The notes: generated by a model not told the origin, from the sequence alone. A DNA stretch of 25,375 nt from JACDAV01 sp036556145 (GCA_036556145.1 DATBKB010000011.1:1-25375), one strand, 5' to 3'; counted from the first letter of the stretch, positions 13,854-22,336 are shown. Numbers and translations: made by a program.

Positions 13854-15293
13854 ATGTACGACCATGCGACCGCGGCCGTCGAGGCCGCCATCAATGCCGG
13901 CGCGAAGTACGCCGACGCCCGGGCCATGGAGATGCGGTCCGAGGCGATGGCCGCCCGCAACGGCGTCGTCGAGAGCCTCGACCGGGAGGAGCGCGCCGGG
14001 ATCGGCGTCCGGGCCCTGATCGGCAGCAGCTGGGGCTTCTTCGCCGTCCCCGAGGCGTCGACAAAGGCGGCTCGGAAGGCAGGCGAGCAGGCCGCGGCCG
14101 TCGCCCGGGCCTCCGCCAAGGTCCCCGGCAAGCCGCTCGAGCTCGCCCACGTCGAGCCGGCGAAGGGCTCATGGAAGAGCGAGTGCAAGGAAGACCCGTG
14201 GAGCGTGACGCTCGCCGAGAAGGGCGACCTCCTCCAGTCGGTCACGAAGACGATGCAGGACCACGGGGCCGACGTCGCCGAGGCCGACCTCAACGCCTGG
14301 AAGACCCGCAAGTGGTTCGTCAGCAGCGAGGGCCACCGCGTCGACCAGGACATCACCGAGTGCGGCTGCTCGATGACCGCGACCGCCGTCGGCGAGAACG
14401 AGACGCAGGTCCGCTCGTACCCCGGCATTCGCGGTCAGTACGGCACGCGCGGCTGGGAGCTCGTCCGCGAGCTCGACCTGCCGAAGAACGCGCCGCGGAT
14501 CGCCGAGGAGGCGCGCCAGCTGCTGACCGCCGACGAGTGTCCCTCGCTCGAGGCGACCGACCTGATCCTCGGTGGCGAGCAGATGGCCCTCCAGATCCAC
14601 GAGTCGGTCGGCCACGCGACCGAGCTCGACCGGATCCTCGGCTGGGAGGCGGCGTTCGCCGGGACGTCCTGGCTCGAGCTCGACAAGATGGGCAGCCTCA
14701 AGTTCGGCTCCGAGCTGATGAACATCACGGCCGACGCCACGCTCCCCGGCTCGCTCGGCAGCTTCGGCTTCGACGACGAGGGCACCCCCGCCCACCCGGT
14801 CGACATCGTGAAGAACGGCACGTGGGTCGGCGTGCTGTCCGGCCGCGACTCCGCGGCGCTCGCCGGCATCCCGAGCGGCGGCGCCGTCCGGGCCGACGGC
14901 TACAACCGCATCCCGATGGTCCGGATGACGAACGTCGGCCTCCTGCCCGGCAACGACTCGCTCGACGCGATGATCTCGGCGACCGACGACGGGATCTACA
15001 TGGACACGAACCGGTCGTGGTCGATCGACGACAAGCGGCTGAACTTCCAGTTCGGCTGCGAGATCGGCTGGGAAGTCAAGGGCGGCAAGCGGGGCCGGCT
15101 CCTGAAGAACCCGACCTACACCGGGATCAGCCCGCGCTTCTGGGGGTCGATGGACATGCTCGGCAATCGCAGCGAGTGGGTCTTCTGGGGCACGCCGAAC
15201 TGCGGCAAGGGCCAGCCGCTCCAGATCGGCCACACCGGGCACCCGGCGGTTCCAGCCCGCTTCCGCGGGATCCGGGTGGGGGTGCGGGGATGA
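13854..15293 (+). CDS. tldD: TldD, metalloprotease subunit of the TldD/TldE pair
   Basis: Zinc protease subunit, 479 residues, the usual TldD length. The metal motif is QIHESVGHATELD (H249, E250, H254, with E257), matching HExxGHxxE. The C-terminal family block is present: NRSEWVFWGTPNCGKGQP, then a His/Gly/Pro segment and RFRGIRVGVRG. In E. coli, TldD with TldE degrades unfolded or unstructured peptides in the cytoplasm, for example in microcin B17 maturation and CcdA turnover. The substrate here is unknown, and no RiPP precursor or toxin-antitoxin genes are visible. The start at 13854 keeps the conserved N-terminal helix; an ATG eight bases earlier is out of frame. The stop overlaps the next gene as ATGA, so the two subunits are translated together. 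Confidence 0.93.
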   Translation: MYDHATAAVEAAINAGAKYADARAMEMRSEAMAARNGVVESLDREERAGIGVRALIGSSWGFFAVPEASTKAARKAGEQAAAVARASAKVPGKPLELAHVEPAKGSWKSECKEDPWSVTLAEKGDLLQSVTKTMQDHGADVAEADLNAWKTRKWFVSSEGHRVDQDITECGCSMTATAVGENETQVRSYPGIRGQYGTRGWELVRELDLPKNAPRIAEEARQLLTADECPSLEATDLILGGEQMALQIHESVGHATELDRILGWEAAFAGTSWLELDKMGSLKFGSELMNITADATLPGSLGSFGFDDEGTPAHPVDIVKNGTWVGVLSGRDSAALAGIPSGGAVRADGYNRIPMVRMTNVGLLPGNDSLDAMISATDDGIYMDTNRSWSIDDKRLNFQFGCEIGWEVKGGKRGRLLKNPTYTGISPRFWGSMDMLGNRSEWVFWGTPNCGKGQPLQIGHTGHPAVPARFRGIRVGVRG

Positions 15294-16690
15294 CCGGCAC
15301 GACCACGAGACCGGCCGCCACCACCGAGTCCCCGACCGGCCTCGCGACGCCGGCCGCCGCCCTCGCGACGGCCGACCGGATCGTCGAGCTCGTCCGCAAG
15401 CGCTCGCGGGACGCCGAGGCCGAGGTCACCGTCAACGGCGGCACCGATGCGCTGACGCGCTTCGCCAACAGCTTCATCCACCAGAACGTCGCCGAGTCGG
15501 CGAGCCACGTCCTGCTGCGCGTCGCCCTGGACGGCCGAACCGCGGCAACGAGCCTCGACGGGCCGACCGACGACGAGACGCTCGTCCGGCTCATCGACGG
15601 CGTCCTGGAGGCCGCCCGAGTGCGTCCCGAGGACCCCGACTGGCCCGGCCTCGCCCCCAAGGCCGACGCGCCGAAGGTCGACCACTGGGACGACCCGACC
15701 GCGGCGGCCGGCCCGGATGAGCGAGCCCAGCGGGTACGCGACTTCGTCGACGCCGGCGGCGGCCTCGAGTGCGCCGGCTTCTTCGCCACCGGCGCGGCGA
15801 TCACGGCCTTCGCCAACAGCGCCGGCCAGCGCTTGTCGGGCCGCGCCACGGTCGCCGAGCTCGACGGCATCGCCCGCACGCCGACGTCCGATGGCAGCGG
15901 CCGCCACTCGTCGGTCCGCCTCGCGGACATCGACGGCACGGCGGCCGGCACGACCGCCGCCGAGAAGGCCCGAGGCGCGGCCGAGCCGACGGACCTCGAG
16001 CCGGGGCGCTACGAGGTCGTCCTCGAGCCCTACTCGGTCGCGAACCTCGTGCAATTCCTGTTCGTGTACGGCTTCAACGGCCGGGCCGTCGAGGAGGGCC
16101 GCTCGTTCGTCAAGTTCGACGAGCAGCAATTCGACCAGTCGATCGACTTGCGCGACGACGTCAGCGACCCTGGCCAGACCGGCGTCGCGTTCGACGTCGA
16201 GGGCACGCCGCGGCGGCGGACCGCCGTCGTCGAGTCCGGGGTGACGAAGGCCGTCCTCCACACGCGGCGGACGGCGAAGCGGGCGGGCGTCGAGAGCACC
16301 GGCCACGCCCTCGAGGGCGCCGAGCAGTGGGGCGCGCTCCCGACGAACACCGTCCTCTCCGCCGGCGACCGCACGCGCGACGCGCTCATCCGCGGCGTCG
16401 AGCGCGGCCTGCTCGTCACCGACTTCTGGTACACCCGCGTCCTCGATCCGCGAACGCTCGTCGTCACGGGCCTGACGAGAAACGGTGTCTGGCTCATCGA
16501 GAGCGGCCGGATCATCCGGCCGGTGAAGAACCTCCGGTTCACCCAGTCCTACGTCGAGGCGCTCGCGCCGGGCGCGGTCAGGAGCATCGGCTCGGACCAG
16601 ACCCTGATCGGCGGCGGCGGCGAGGGCTCGTACCTGGTGCCGAGCCTGCATCTCGCGTCCTGGAACTTCACCGGTGGCGCCCGCGGCTGA
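15290..16690 (+). CDS. TldE/PmbA-like partner subunit
   Basis: 466-residue member of the TldD/PmbA family without the HExxH site, as expected for the non-catalytic partner TldE. Recognisable parts are ALTRFANSFIHQNVAESA near residues 58-75 (family N-domain), GFFATGAAITAFANSAGQ, RYEVVLEPYSVANLVQFLF, and the C-terminal RDALIRGVERGLLVTDFWYTRVLDPRTLVVTGLTRNGVWLIE with KNLRFTQSYVEAL. The first 25 residues are a Thr/Pro/Ala-rich extension. The ATG at 15290 shares four bases with the tldD stop. Together they should form the heterodimeric protease in the cytoplasm. It ends 15 bases from the end of a convergent gene, and I see no terminator between them. Confidence 0.9.
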   Translation: MTGTTTRPAATTESPTGLATPAAALATADRIVELVRKRSRDAEAEVTVNGGTDALTRFANSFIHQNVAESASHVLLRVALDGRTAATSLDGPTDDETLVRLIDGVLEAARVRPEDPDWPGLAPKADAPKVDHWDDPTAAAGPDERAQRVRDFVDAGGGLECAGFFATGAAITAFANSAGQRLSGRATVAELDGIARTPTSDGSGRHSSVRLADIDGTAAGTTAAEKARGAAEPTDLEPGRYEVVLEPYSVANLVQFLFVYGFNGRAVEEGRSFVKFDEQQFDQSIDLRDDVSDPGQTGVAFDVEGTPRRRTAVVESGVTKAVLHTRRTAKRAGVESTGHALEGAEQWGALPTNTVLSAGDRTRDALIRGVERGLLVTDFWYTRVLDPRTLVVTGLTRNGVWLIESGRIIRPVKNLRFTQSYVEALAPGAVRSIGSDQTLIGGGGEGSYLVPSLHLASWNFTGGARG

Positions 16691-16705
16691 GCCGGCGGGC
16701 AAACG

Positions 16706-17923
16706 CTAGGTCCTCGTCGCTGCCTCGGCGCGGCGCCGGCGGCGCCTGACGCCGACGCCGGCGAGCTGCCGCCGGACGATCGGCAGCCAGACCATCCCCA
16801 TGAGCGCCTGGGCGAGGATCGCAAGCATGATCAGGATGCCCGGGACGGTCAGGGCGATCGCCGGCACGGCCCACTCGAACCCGGCGAAGCCGCCGACGCC
16901 ACCGAAGCGATCGTCGAACGGGTCGATCCGGACCTCCGGCAGCGCGAACGGCCCCTGCGCGGACCCGGAGCCGCCGGCGGGCCCGCCCGGCGGCACGACC
17001 GCGGTGACCGGGCTGGGTGAAGGCGTGGGGCGCGTCGGCGTCGAGTCCGGGTTGGCGGTGGGCGTCGGGGTCGGAGCGGGCGTCGGCCGCGCGGTCGCCG
17101 TCGGCCGCGGCGTCGGCGGCAGGGTCGGCAGGATCGACGGCAGCGGCGGCAGCGTCGGCAGGATCGACGGCAGCGGGTTGGGTCTCGGCGTTGGTGTCGG
17201 CGTTGGCGTCGGCGTGGGGGTGGGCGCCGGCGTCGGTGTCGGCACCTGCTTCGGAACCACGGTGATCGTCACGGTTGCGGGGAGCGAGCACACGATGACG
17301 TCGCAGGCCCGGTACTCGAATGTCGTGACACCCACGAAGCCGGCAGCCGGGTCGTACGTGAAGCTGCCGTTCGCCCGAAGGTCGAGTGAACCGTTGCTCG
17401 CCCCGCCCTCGGGCTCGGCGCGGAGCGCGTCCTGGTCCGAATCGCTGTCGTTGGCGAGGACGCCGGGCGCGGCGACGACGAGCGTCTCGCCCTGCTCGGT
17501 CGCGTAGGCGTCCGCGACGGCGCGCGGAGCGGTGTTCGTCACGGTGATCGTCACCGTTGCAGGAAGCGAGTTGAGGAGACCGTCCCGAACGTGGTAGCGG
17601 AACGAGTCGATTCCAACGTACCCAGCGTCCGGCGTGTAGGTGAACCCGCCGTTCGCGGCGAGCGTGAGCGTGCCGTGCGAGGGGCCCGAGTCGCGCACCG
17701 CGCTGGGGCTGCCGAGGAGGCCGACGTCGTTGGCCAGCACGCCTGGGGGCGCGACCTTCAGCACATCGTCGTGGACCACGGTGTATGCGTCGTTGACGGC
17801 GAGCAGCGTCAGGGCAACCGCGGGCTGCGCCCACGGGCCGGGCCCGGCGGAACCGGCGACCGCCACGGCGACGAGCGCCAGGGCGCCGAGACGCCGGCGG
17901 TACCGCCGCGGACGCGTGTTCAC
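16706..17923 (-). CDS. Membrane-anchored Ig-like repeat protein with Pro/Thr stalk
   Basis: 405-residue surface protein. In order it has a basic N-terminus and signal peptide (about 1-38), then two Ig-like modules of the bacterial cadherin-tandem type (about 40-130 and 133-222). The modules carry PPGVLANDVG and PGVLANDSDSDQDAL, then NGGFTYTPDAGYVGIDSF and NGSFTYDPAAGFVGVTTF. A Pro/Thr stalk with PT dipeptides and a duplicated PSILPTLPP block follows (about 225-325). It ends with one membrane span (about 350-378) and a cytoplasmic run of arginines. It should sit at the cell surface with its modules held off the membrane. The GTG start overlaps the stop of the GGDEF/HD-GYP gene as GTGA. The modules resemble the one at about 1260-1370 of the giant protein in this window. 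Confidence 0.85.
   Translation of the reverse strand: MNTRPRRYRRRLGALALVAVAVAGSAGPGPWAQPAVALTLLAVNDAYTVVHDDVLKVAPPGVLANDVGLLGSPSAVRDSGPSHGTLTLAANGGFTYTPDAGYVGIDSFRYHVRDGLLNSLPATVTITVTNTAPRAVADAYATEQGETLVVAAPGVLANDSDSDQDALRAEPEGGASNGSLDLRANGSFTYDPAAGFVGVTTFEYRACDVIVCSLPATVTITVVPKQVPTPTPAPTPTPTPTPTPTPRPNPLPSILPTLPPLPSILPTLPPTPRPTATARPTPAPTPTPTANPDSTPTRPTPSPSPVTAVVPPGGPAGGSGSAQGPFALPEVRIDPFDDRFGGVGGFAGFEWAVPAIALTVPGILIMLAILAQALMGMVWLPIVRRQLAGVGVRRRRRRAEAATRT
17124..17247. repeat. In-gene tandem repeats coding the Pro/Thr stalk
   Basis: A 23-base unit (17124-17146) is repeated perfectly at 17154-17176, with a 30-base period that equals ten residues of the stalk. From about 17178 to 17247 a GGCGTT/GGCGTC-type hexamer repeat encodes Pro-Thr dipeptides. 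Such tracts are prone to slippage, so stalk length may vary between strains. Confidence 0.7.
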
Positions 17924-19743
17924 GCGACCCTCCGGCCGGGAAGCCAGAGGACGGCCGTGCCGCCGTCGCCGGGGAGCGGCGGATCGTCGGCCGTCTCGAG
18001 GCCCTCGACGAAGACCTTCACGAGCCGCTCGTCGAGCTGGGTGCCGGCGGCGTCCTCCAGCCGCCGCAGCGCCTCCCGGACGTCGAGCGCCTTGCGGTAC
18101 GGACGCGTCGTCGTCATCGCCGAGAACGCGTCGCCGACGGCGAGGATTCGCGCGACGAGCGGGATCCCGTCGCCCTCGAGCCGGTCGAGATAGCCGCCGC
18201 CGTCCCAGCGCTCGTGGTGGTGCCGGATGCCGGCCCGGACGATCTCGCTGTCGGGCAGGTCGCGGACGATCATGTCGCCGAGGGCGACGTGCTGCTTGAC
18301 GACCGCGTACTCCTCGTCGGTCAGGCGGCCAGGCTTGCGGAGGATCGGGTCCGGGATGCCGATCTTGCCGACGTCGTGGAGCAACCCGGCGGCCTTGATC
18401 GAGCGAATGAGCTCTTCCTCGAGGCCCAGCTGGTTGGCGATGAAGACCGCGTATCGCGCGACGTCTTCGGAGTGGCGCTTCGTGTAGCGGTCCTTCGTGT
18501 CGACCGCGATGACGAGGCCCTGGAGCACGTCGAAGCCGGACTTCGCGGCGCCGTCCTCCTCCGGACCCGCCGTGCGGACGGCGTCGCCCCCGCTCGCCTT
18601 GGCCTCGCCGAGCGCCTGCGCGGCCGCCGACAGCAGTGCGGTGACGGACGCCCCGTGCTCGGGGTACGTCGCGAGGCCCGCGCTGATCGTGATCGGGAGC
18701 CGCTCGGTCGATTCGAACTGGAGGCTCGTCGTCGCCAACGCGGCCCGCAGCCGCTCCACGGCGGGGCCGATCTCGTCGACGAGATCCGGCGGGGCGATGA
18801 GCAGGAATTCGTCGGGGCCGTAGCGGCCGCGGACGATCCCCTCGGGGAGGTCCGCGGCGAGCAGGTCCGCAACGGTCGCCAGCGCGTCGTCGCCGGCGCC
18901 ATGGCCGTGGTTGTCATTGAGGAGCCGGAAGTTGTCGATGTCGAGCAGCGCGACGCCGAGTGACGCTCCGGCCGGCCGGGCCCGCTCGGTCTCGCGGGCA
19001 AGGTGCGCGACGAGGGCACCGTGGTTCAGCGAGCCGGTCAGCGGATCGCGGCGCGTCGATTCGACGAGCGCCGCCGTCTGTCGCGTCAGCCGGCCCTGGG
19101 CGGCGCGGAACACGATGAACAGCAGAACGGCGGCGACGACGGCCGCCGAGACCGTCAACAGGACGACATCACGTCGGACGATCGCGAGCCGCGCGAAGAC
19201 GGGGGCCGCATCGCGCCAGACCACCGCGACCGCCAGGACCTGGTCGTCAGCGATGAGCGGCAGGTACTCGCGGATGAGCGTCGGCGCCGCGAGCGTCCCC
19301 GGGCCGGCGCCGGCGTCGGCAAGGGCGACGACGCCCGCCTGCGGCCGGCGGTCGACGGCGAGGAGAAAACCCGCATCGGGCGCGACGAGGCTCCCGGCGG
19401 CCGCCGGGTCGGACGCGGCGACGATCGTGCCGTCCGGCAGTCGGAGCTCGACGCGCAGGATCTCGCCGGGCGCGACGAGGGTTCCGAGCTGGGTGTTGAG
19501 GCGCGCGCGCTGACTCGCCGTCAGCGACCCGGAGCGGAGCTGGGCCGGCTGGACGTAGGCGTTGACGAAGGACCGCGTCGTCGCGGCGTCACTGCTGACG
19601 ACGCCGTTGAGCGTGGAGACCGTCAGGTGCGCGGACACGAGGACGGCCTGGGTCGTCGCCGTGATCCCGGCCAGCGCGAGGAAGGCGCCGAACACGAGGA
19701 TCAGGAGGATGGGTCGTCGAAGTCGCGGCTCCGAGCCGAACAC
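17920..19743 (-). CDS. Membrane GGDEF and HD-GYP cyclic-di-GMP protein
   Basis: 607-residue sensor likely to make and/or break cyclic-di-GMP. It has TM1 (about 11-32), an extracytoplasmic region of about 160 residues that may sense a ligand, TM2 (about 195-217), a GGDEF domain from RRDPLTGSLNHGAL, then an HD-GYP domain. The GGDEF signature reads GPDEF (309-313) and no RxxD inhibitory site is evident. Cyclase activity is therefore uncertain. The HD domain has LLHDVGKIGIP (H456, D457) and HHHERWDGGGYL, where GYP is replaced by GYL (517-519). Metal ligands look intact, so phosphodiesterase activity is plausible. The GTG at 19743 is preferred because GAGG lies about 11 bases upstream and the N-terminus leads straight into TM1. 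The frame stays open further upstream but only antisense-like through the next gene. Overlap with the downstream Ig-like gene suggests joint regulation. Confidence 0.9.
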   Translation of the reverse strand: MFGSEPRLRRPILLILVFGAFLALAGITATTQAVLVSAHLTVSTLNGVVSSDAATTRSFVNAYVQPAQLRSGSLTASQRARLNTQLGTLVAPGEILRVELRLPDGTIVAASDPAAAGSLVAPDAGFLLAVDRRPQAGVVALADAGAGPGTLAAPTLIREYLPLIADDQVLAVAVVWRDAAPVFARLAIVRRDVVLLTVSAAVVAAVLLFIVFRAAQGRLTRQTAALVESTRRDPLTGSLNHGALVAHLARETERARPAGASLGVALLDIDNFRLLNDNHGHGAGDDALATVADLLAADLPEGIVRGRYGPDEFLLIAPPDLVDEIGPAVERLRAALATTSLQFESTERLPITISAGLATYPEHGASVTALLSAAAQALGEAKASGGDAVRTAGPEEDGAAKSGFDVLQGLVIAVDTKDRYTKRHSEDVARYAVFIANQLGLEEELIRSIKAAGLLHDVGKIGIPDPILRKPGRLTDEEYAVVKQHVALGDMIVRDLPDSEIVRAGIRHHHERWDGGGYLDRLEGDGIPLVARILAVGDAFSAMTTTRPYRKALDVREALRRLEDAAGTQLDERLVKVFVEGLETADDPPLPGDGGTAVLWLPGRRVA

Positions 19744-19848
19744 GGGGTAGACGGCCTCTTTCGCGGGGTCCTGGGACCCGAGCGTAGGGGGCCACGCGGC
19801 GGCCGCCCAATGGCCTATCCGTACCGGACCAAACACGCCGGCCACTTC

Positions 19849-19868
19849 CCGGTGCGGCGCCGCACCGG
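19849..19868. terminator. Perfect 20-bp palindrome after the metF-like gene
   Basis: CCGGTGCGGC (19849-19858) is followed directly by its reverse complement GCCGCACCGG (19859-19868), six bases beyond the stop of the metF-like gene. As RNA it can form an eight-pair stem with a four-base loop, but no T-run follows on the minus strand. It may be a weak terminator or a dimer binding site between the C1 cluster and the cyclic-di-GMP gene. In the remaining 19744-19848 I see only a short GGGTCC-GGACCC dyad (19766-19779) and no strong promoter. Confidence 0.4.
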
Positions 19869-19874
19869 ACGCGC

Positions 19875-20756
19875 TCAGGCCGGCCGGCGAACCGTCAGTG
19901 CACGGAGGTAGCGGCGGCGCCAGGCGTCGGTCGCCTCGACCTGGTTGAACGTGTAGAGGTGGACCCAGCGGACGTCCGCCACCGGGTCGCCGAACAGCGG
20001 CGCCAGCTCGTCGAGCAGCCCGTCGGGCCGGTAGAAGCCGCCCGAGCGGAGCAGCCGGCCGACGAGGCCGACGTTCTTGAGCAGGAACCGCGCGCTGTCG
20101 CGGACGCCGATGCGGGCGCTGACGGTCAGGAGCCGGTGCGGCTCGACCGCACCGGCGACGCCGATCTGGATCGGCAGCCTGAAGCCCTCGGCCCGGCGCG
20201 CGGTGATCCAGTCGCGGATCGCCCGCGAGTCGAAGCAGAGCTGGGTCGTGACGTAGTGGGCGAAGGGCGCCTTGTCGTGGAGCGCGCGGAGCAGCCGGTC
20301 TTCGGGGATGATCGGGTGCCCCTGCGGATAGGCCGGGTAACCGACGCTCGAGAGCTCGACCCCGAGATCGGCGATCTCGCGGAGCAGCGACAGGCCGTCC
20401 GGGAACGCGCCGGCCTCGGTCGAGTCCCCACCGACGACGAACGCGCGATCCACGCCGCCGTCGAGCAGGCGAGCGAGGAGCGCGCGGAGGTGGTCGCGGT
20501 CGCGCACCATCCGGGCCGAGAGGTGGGGGATCGCGCGATAGCCTCGCGACTCGAGGACGACGGCGAGGTCGACGGTCGCCTCGAGGCCTTTCGACGGCGA
20601 CGCGGTCACCGAGACCCACGTCCCCGCCGGGATGAACGCCGATTGCTCATAGCCGCTCTTCAGCGGCAGGACCTCGAACGTCGCCTCCTCGAGGGCTGCC
20701 ACGAGACCGGCCGCGCCCACGGGATCCACGGGCCGGCGGCGTCGAAAGGCGATCAC
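19875..20756 (-). CDS. Methylenetetrahydrofolate reductase-like protein (MetF family)
   Basis: Predicted FAD enzyme that interconverts 5-methyl-THF and 5,10-methylene-THF in the cytoplasm, 293 residues, close to the normal length. Family features are TWVSVTASPSKGLEATVDLAVVLESRG, AIPHLSARMV (the HLxxR strand), FVVGGDSTEAGAFPDG, SSVGYPAYPQGHP and VTTQLCFDSRAI. The N-terminal catalytic segment is altered: FEVLPLKSG replaces the FEFFPPK-like form, while the glutamate remains. It begins at a GTG 16 bases after the mttB-like stop and is the last gene of the C1 cluster, so it probably oxidises methyl-THF made by the methyltransferases rather than serving methionine synthesis. No clear ribosome site is present. 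The product could also belong to a divergent MetF subgroup with another electron partner. Confidence 0.85.
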   Translation of the reverse strand: MIAFRRRRPVDPVGAAGLVAALEEATFEVLPLKSGYEQSAFIPAGTWVSVTASPSKGLEATVDLAVVLESRGYRAIPHLSARMVRDRDHLRALLARLLDGGVDRAFVVGGDSTEAGAFPDGLSLLREIADLGVELSSVGYPAYPQGHPIIPEDRLLRALHDKAPFAHYVTTQLCFDSRAIRDWITARRAEGFRLPIQIGVAGAVEPHRLLTVSARIGVRDSARFLLKNVGLVGRLLRSGGFYRPDGLLDELAPLFGDPVADVRWVHLYTFNQVEATDAWRRRYLRALTVRRPA

Positions 20757-20772
20757 GGCGCGGCGAGTGCGG

Positions 20773-22320
20773 TCAGACGTCCGAGTCGGGGAACGCGGCC
20801 TTGCGGCGCGCGATGAAATCGAGCAGCGCCTCGTCGATCGCGGGGTCGATCGGCGGCGCCTCGTACTCGGCGAGCATCCGCTTCCAGATCTTGTTCGCCC
20901 GCTGCGCGGCGTCGAGCGAGCCGTCCTCTTGCCACTGCTCGACGCTGTTGTTGTCGGCGGTCTCGGAGCGGTAGAAGGCCGATTCGAAGTTCGCCAGCGT
21001 GTGGGCCGTGCCGAGGAAGTGCTGGCCGGGGCCATTCGCCCGGATCGCGTCGAGCGCCTGGCCGTTCTCCGACAGGTCGATGCCCTTGACGAAGACGGCC
21101 ATCATCCCGCATTGATCGGCGTCGAGGATGAACTTCTCGTAGCCGACCGAGAGGCCGCCCTCCAGCCAGCCCGCGGCGTGGAGGACGAAGTTCACCCCGC
21201 CGAGGACCGTCGGCCAGAGGGTCGCCGCCGACTCGTATGCCGCCTGCGCATCCGCGATCTTCGAGGCGCACAGGCTGCCGCCGCTCCGGAACGGGACGCC
21301 GAGGCGGCGGGCGAGCTGCGCCATCGCGAAGAGCACGAGCGCCGGCTCCGGCGTGCCGAACGTCGGCGCGCCCGACTGCATCGACATCGAGCTGGCGAAG
21401 CTGCCGAGCACGACCGGTGCACCGGGCCGGACGAGCTGTGCGAGGGTCATCCCCCCAAGCGACTCCGCGAGCGTCTGGGCACACACCGCGGCGGCCGTCA
21501 CCGGCGCCATCGCCCCGGCGAGGATGAAGGGGGTGACGACCGTCGCCTGGTTCGCTTCGGCGTAGGCGCGCAGCGCGCCCAGCATCGTCCCATCCCAGAC
21601 GAGCGGCGAGTTCGCGTTGATGAGGCTCATGACGACGGCGTTCTGGTCGACGAACTCGGCGCCGAACGTCAGGCGCGCGAGCTCGACGGTGTCCCGCGCA
21701 CGCTCCGGGGCGGTCACCGAGCCCATGAACGGCTTGTCGCTGTAGCGGATGTGCGAATAGACCATGTCGAGGTGGCGCTTGTTCACGGGCACGTCGACCG
21801 GCTCACAGACGGTCCCGCCGCTGTGGTGGAGGTGCGGGGACGTGTATGCCAACTTGATGAAGTTGCGGAAGTCCTCGAGCGTGCCGTAGCGGCGGCCGTT
21901 GTCGAGGTCCCGCACGAACGGCGAGCCGTAGTTCGGGGCGAAGATCGTGGCCATCCCGCCGACCTGGACGCTGTTCGCCGGGTTTCGAGCGTGCTGGGTG
22001 AAGACCTTCGGGGCCGTGGCCTGGACGATCTGCCGGCACATGCCGCGCGGGAAGCGGACGCGCACCCCGTCCACGTCCGCGCCGGCGTCCTTGAGCAGCC
22101 GGATCGCCTCCGGATCGCCGCGGAATTCGAGCCCGACCTCCTCGAGGATCGTGTCGGCGTTGTGCTCGATGAGTGAGAGGCCCTCCTCGTCGAGGACCTC
22201 GAACGGCGCCATCGTCCGGGTGAGGAACGGCGTCCGCTCGACGTGGCGGTGGAGGCGTGCGGCCTGACGGGCGGCTCGGCCGCCCGACCGCTGGCGGGGT
22301 GCCTGCTGCTCGGTCGTCAT
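20773..22320 (-). CDS. Trimethylamine methyltransferase (MttB) family protein, non-pyrrolysine
   Basis: 515-residue corrinoid methyltransferase, which moves a methyl group from a quaternary or tertiary amine to the Co(I) of a corrinoid protein. Family blocks visible are FEVLDEEGLSLIEHNADTILEEVGLEFRGDPEAI at the N-terminus, PHLHHSGGTVCEPVDVP, DKPFMGSVTAPERARD, NANSPLVWDGTMLGALRAYAEANQ, FRSGGSLCASKIADAQAAYE and GQHFLGTAHTLANFESAFYRSE. There is no in-frame TAG, so it is not the pyrrolysine enzyme. Non-pyrrolysine members include glycine betaine and proline betaine methyltransferases, but the substrate cannot be read from sequence. The ATG at 22320 (MTTEQQAPRQRSGG) lies 16 bases after the stop of the activator gene. 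It is flanked by the other enzymes needed to carry the methyl to THF. Confidence 0.92.
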   Translation of the reverse strand: MTTEQQAPRQRSGGRAARQAARLHRHVERTPFLTRTMAPFEVLDEEGLSLIEHNADTILEEVGLEFRGDPEAIRLLKDAGADVDGVRVRFPRGMCRQIVQATAPKVFTQHARNPANSVQVGGMATIFAPNYGSPFVRDLDNGRRYGTLEDFRNFIKLAYTSPHLHHSGGTVCEPVDVPVNKRHLDMVYSHIRYSDKPFMGSVTAPERARDTVELARLTFGAEFVDQNAVVMSLINANSPLVWDGTMLGALRAYAEANQATVVTPFILAGAMAPVTAAAVCAQTLAESLGGMTLAQLVRPGAPVVLGSFASSMSMQSGAPTFGTPEPALVLFAMAQLARRLGVPFRSGGSLCASKIADAQAAYESAATLWPTVLGGVNFVLHAAGWLEGGLSVGYEKFILDADQCGMMAVFVKGIDLSENGQALDAIRANGPGQHFLGTAHTLANFESAFYRSETADNNSVEQWQEDGSLDAAQRANKIWKRMLAEYEAPPIDPAIDEALLDFIARRKAAFPDSDV

Positions 22321-22336
22321 CGGGCGCTCGGGGCCG

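Noticed and set aside
17124..17247. CRISPR-like repeat array
   Set aside because: The repeats are in frame, have no unique spacers of constant length, and encode a Pro/Thr stalk.
19744..20619. Long N-terminal extension of the GGDEF/HD-GYP gene
   Set aside because: The extension runs through the metF-like gene in a shifted frame with shadow-type Arg/Pro composition. A GTG at 19743 leads directly into the first membrane span.
20773..22320. Pyrrolysine-containing trimethylamine methyltransferase
   Set aside because: The whole frame lacks an internal TAG, so this is a non-pyrrolysine family member.
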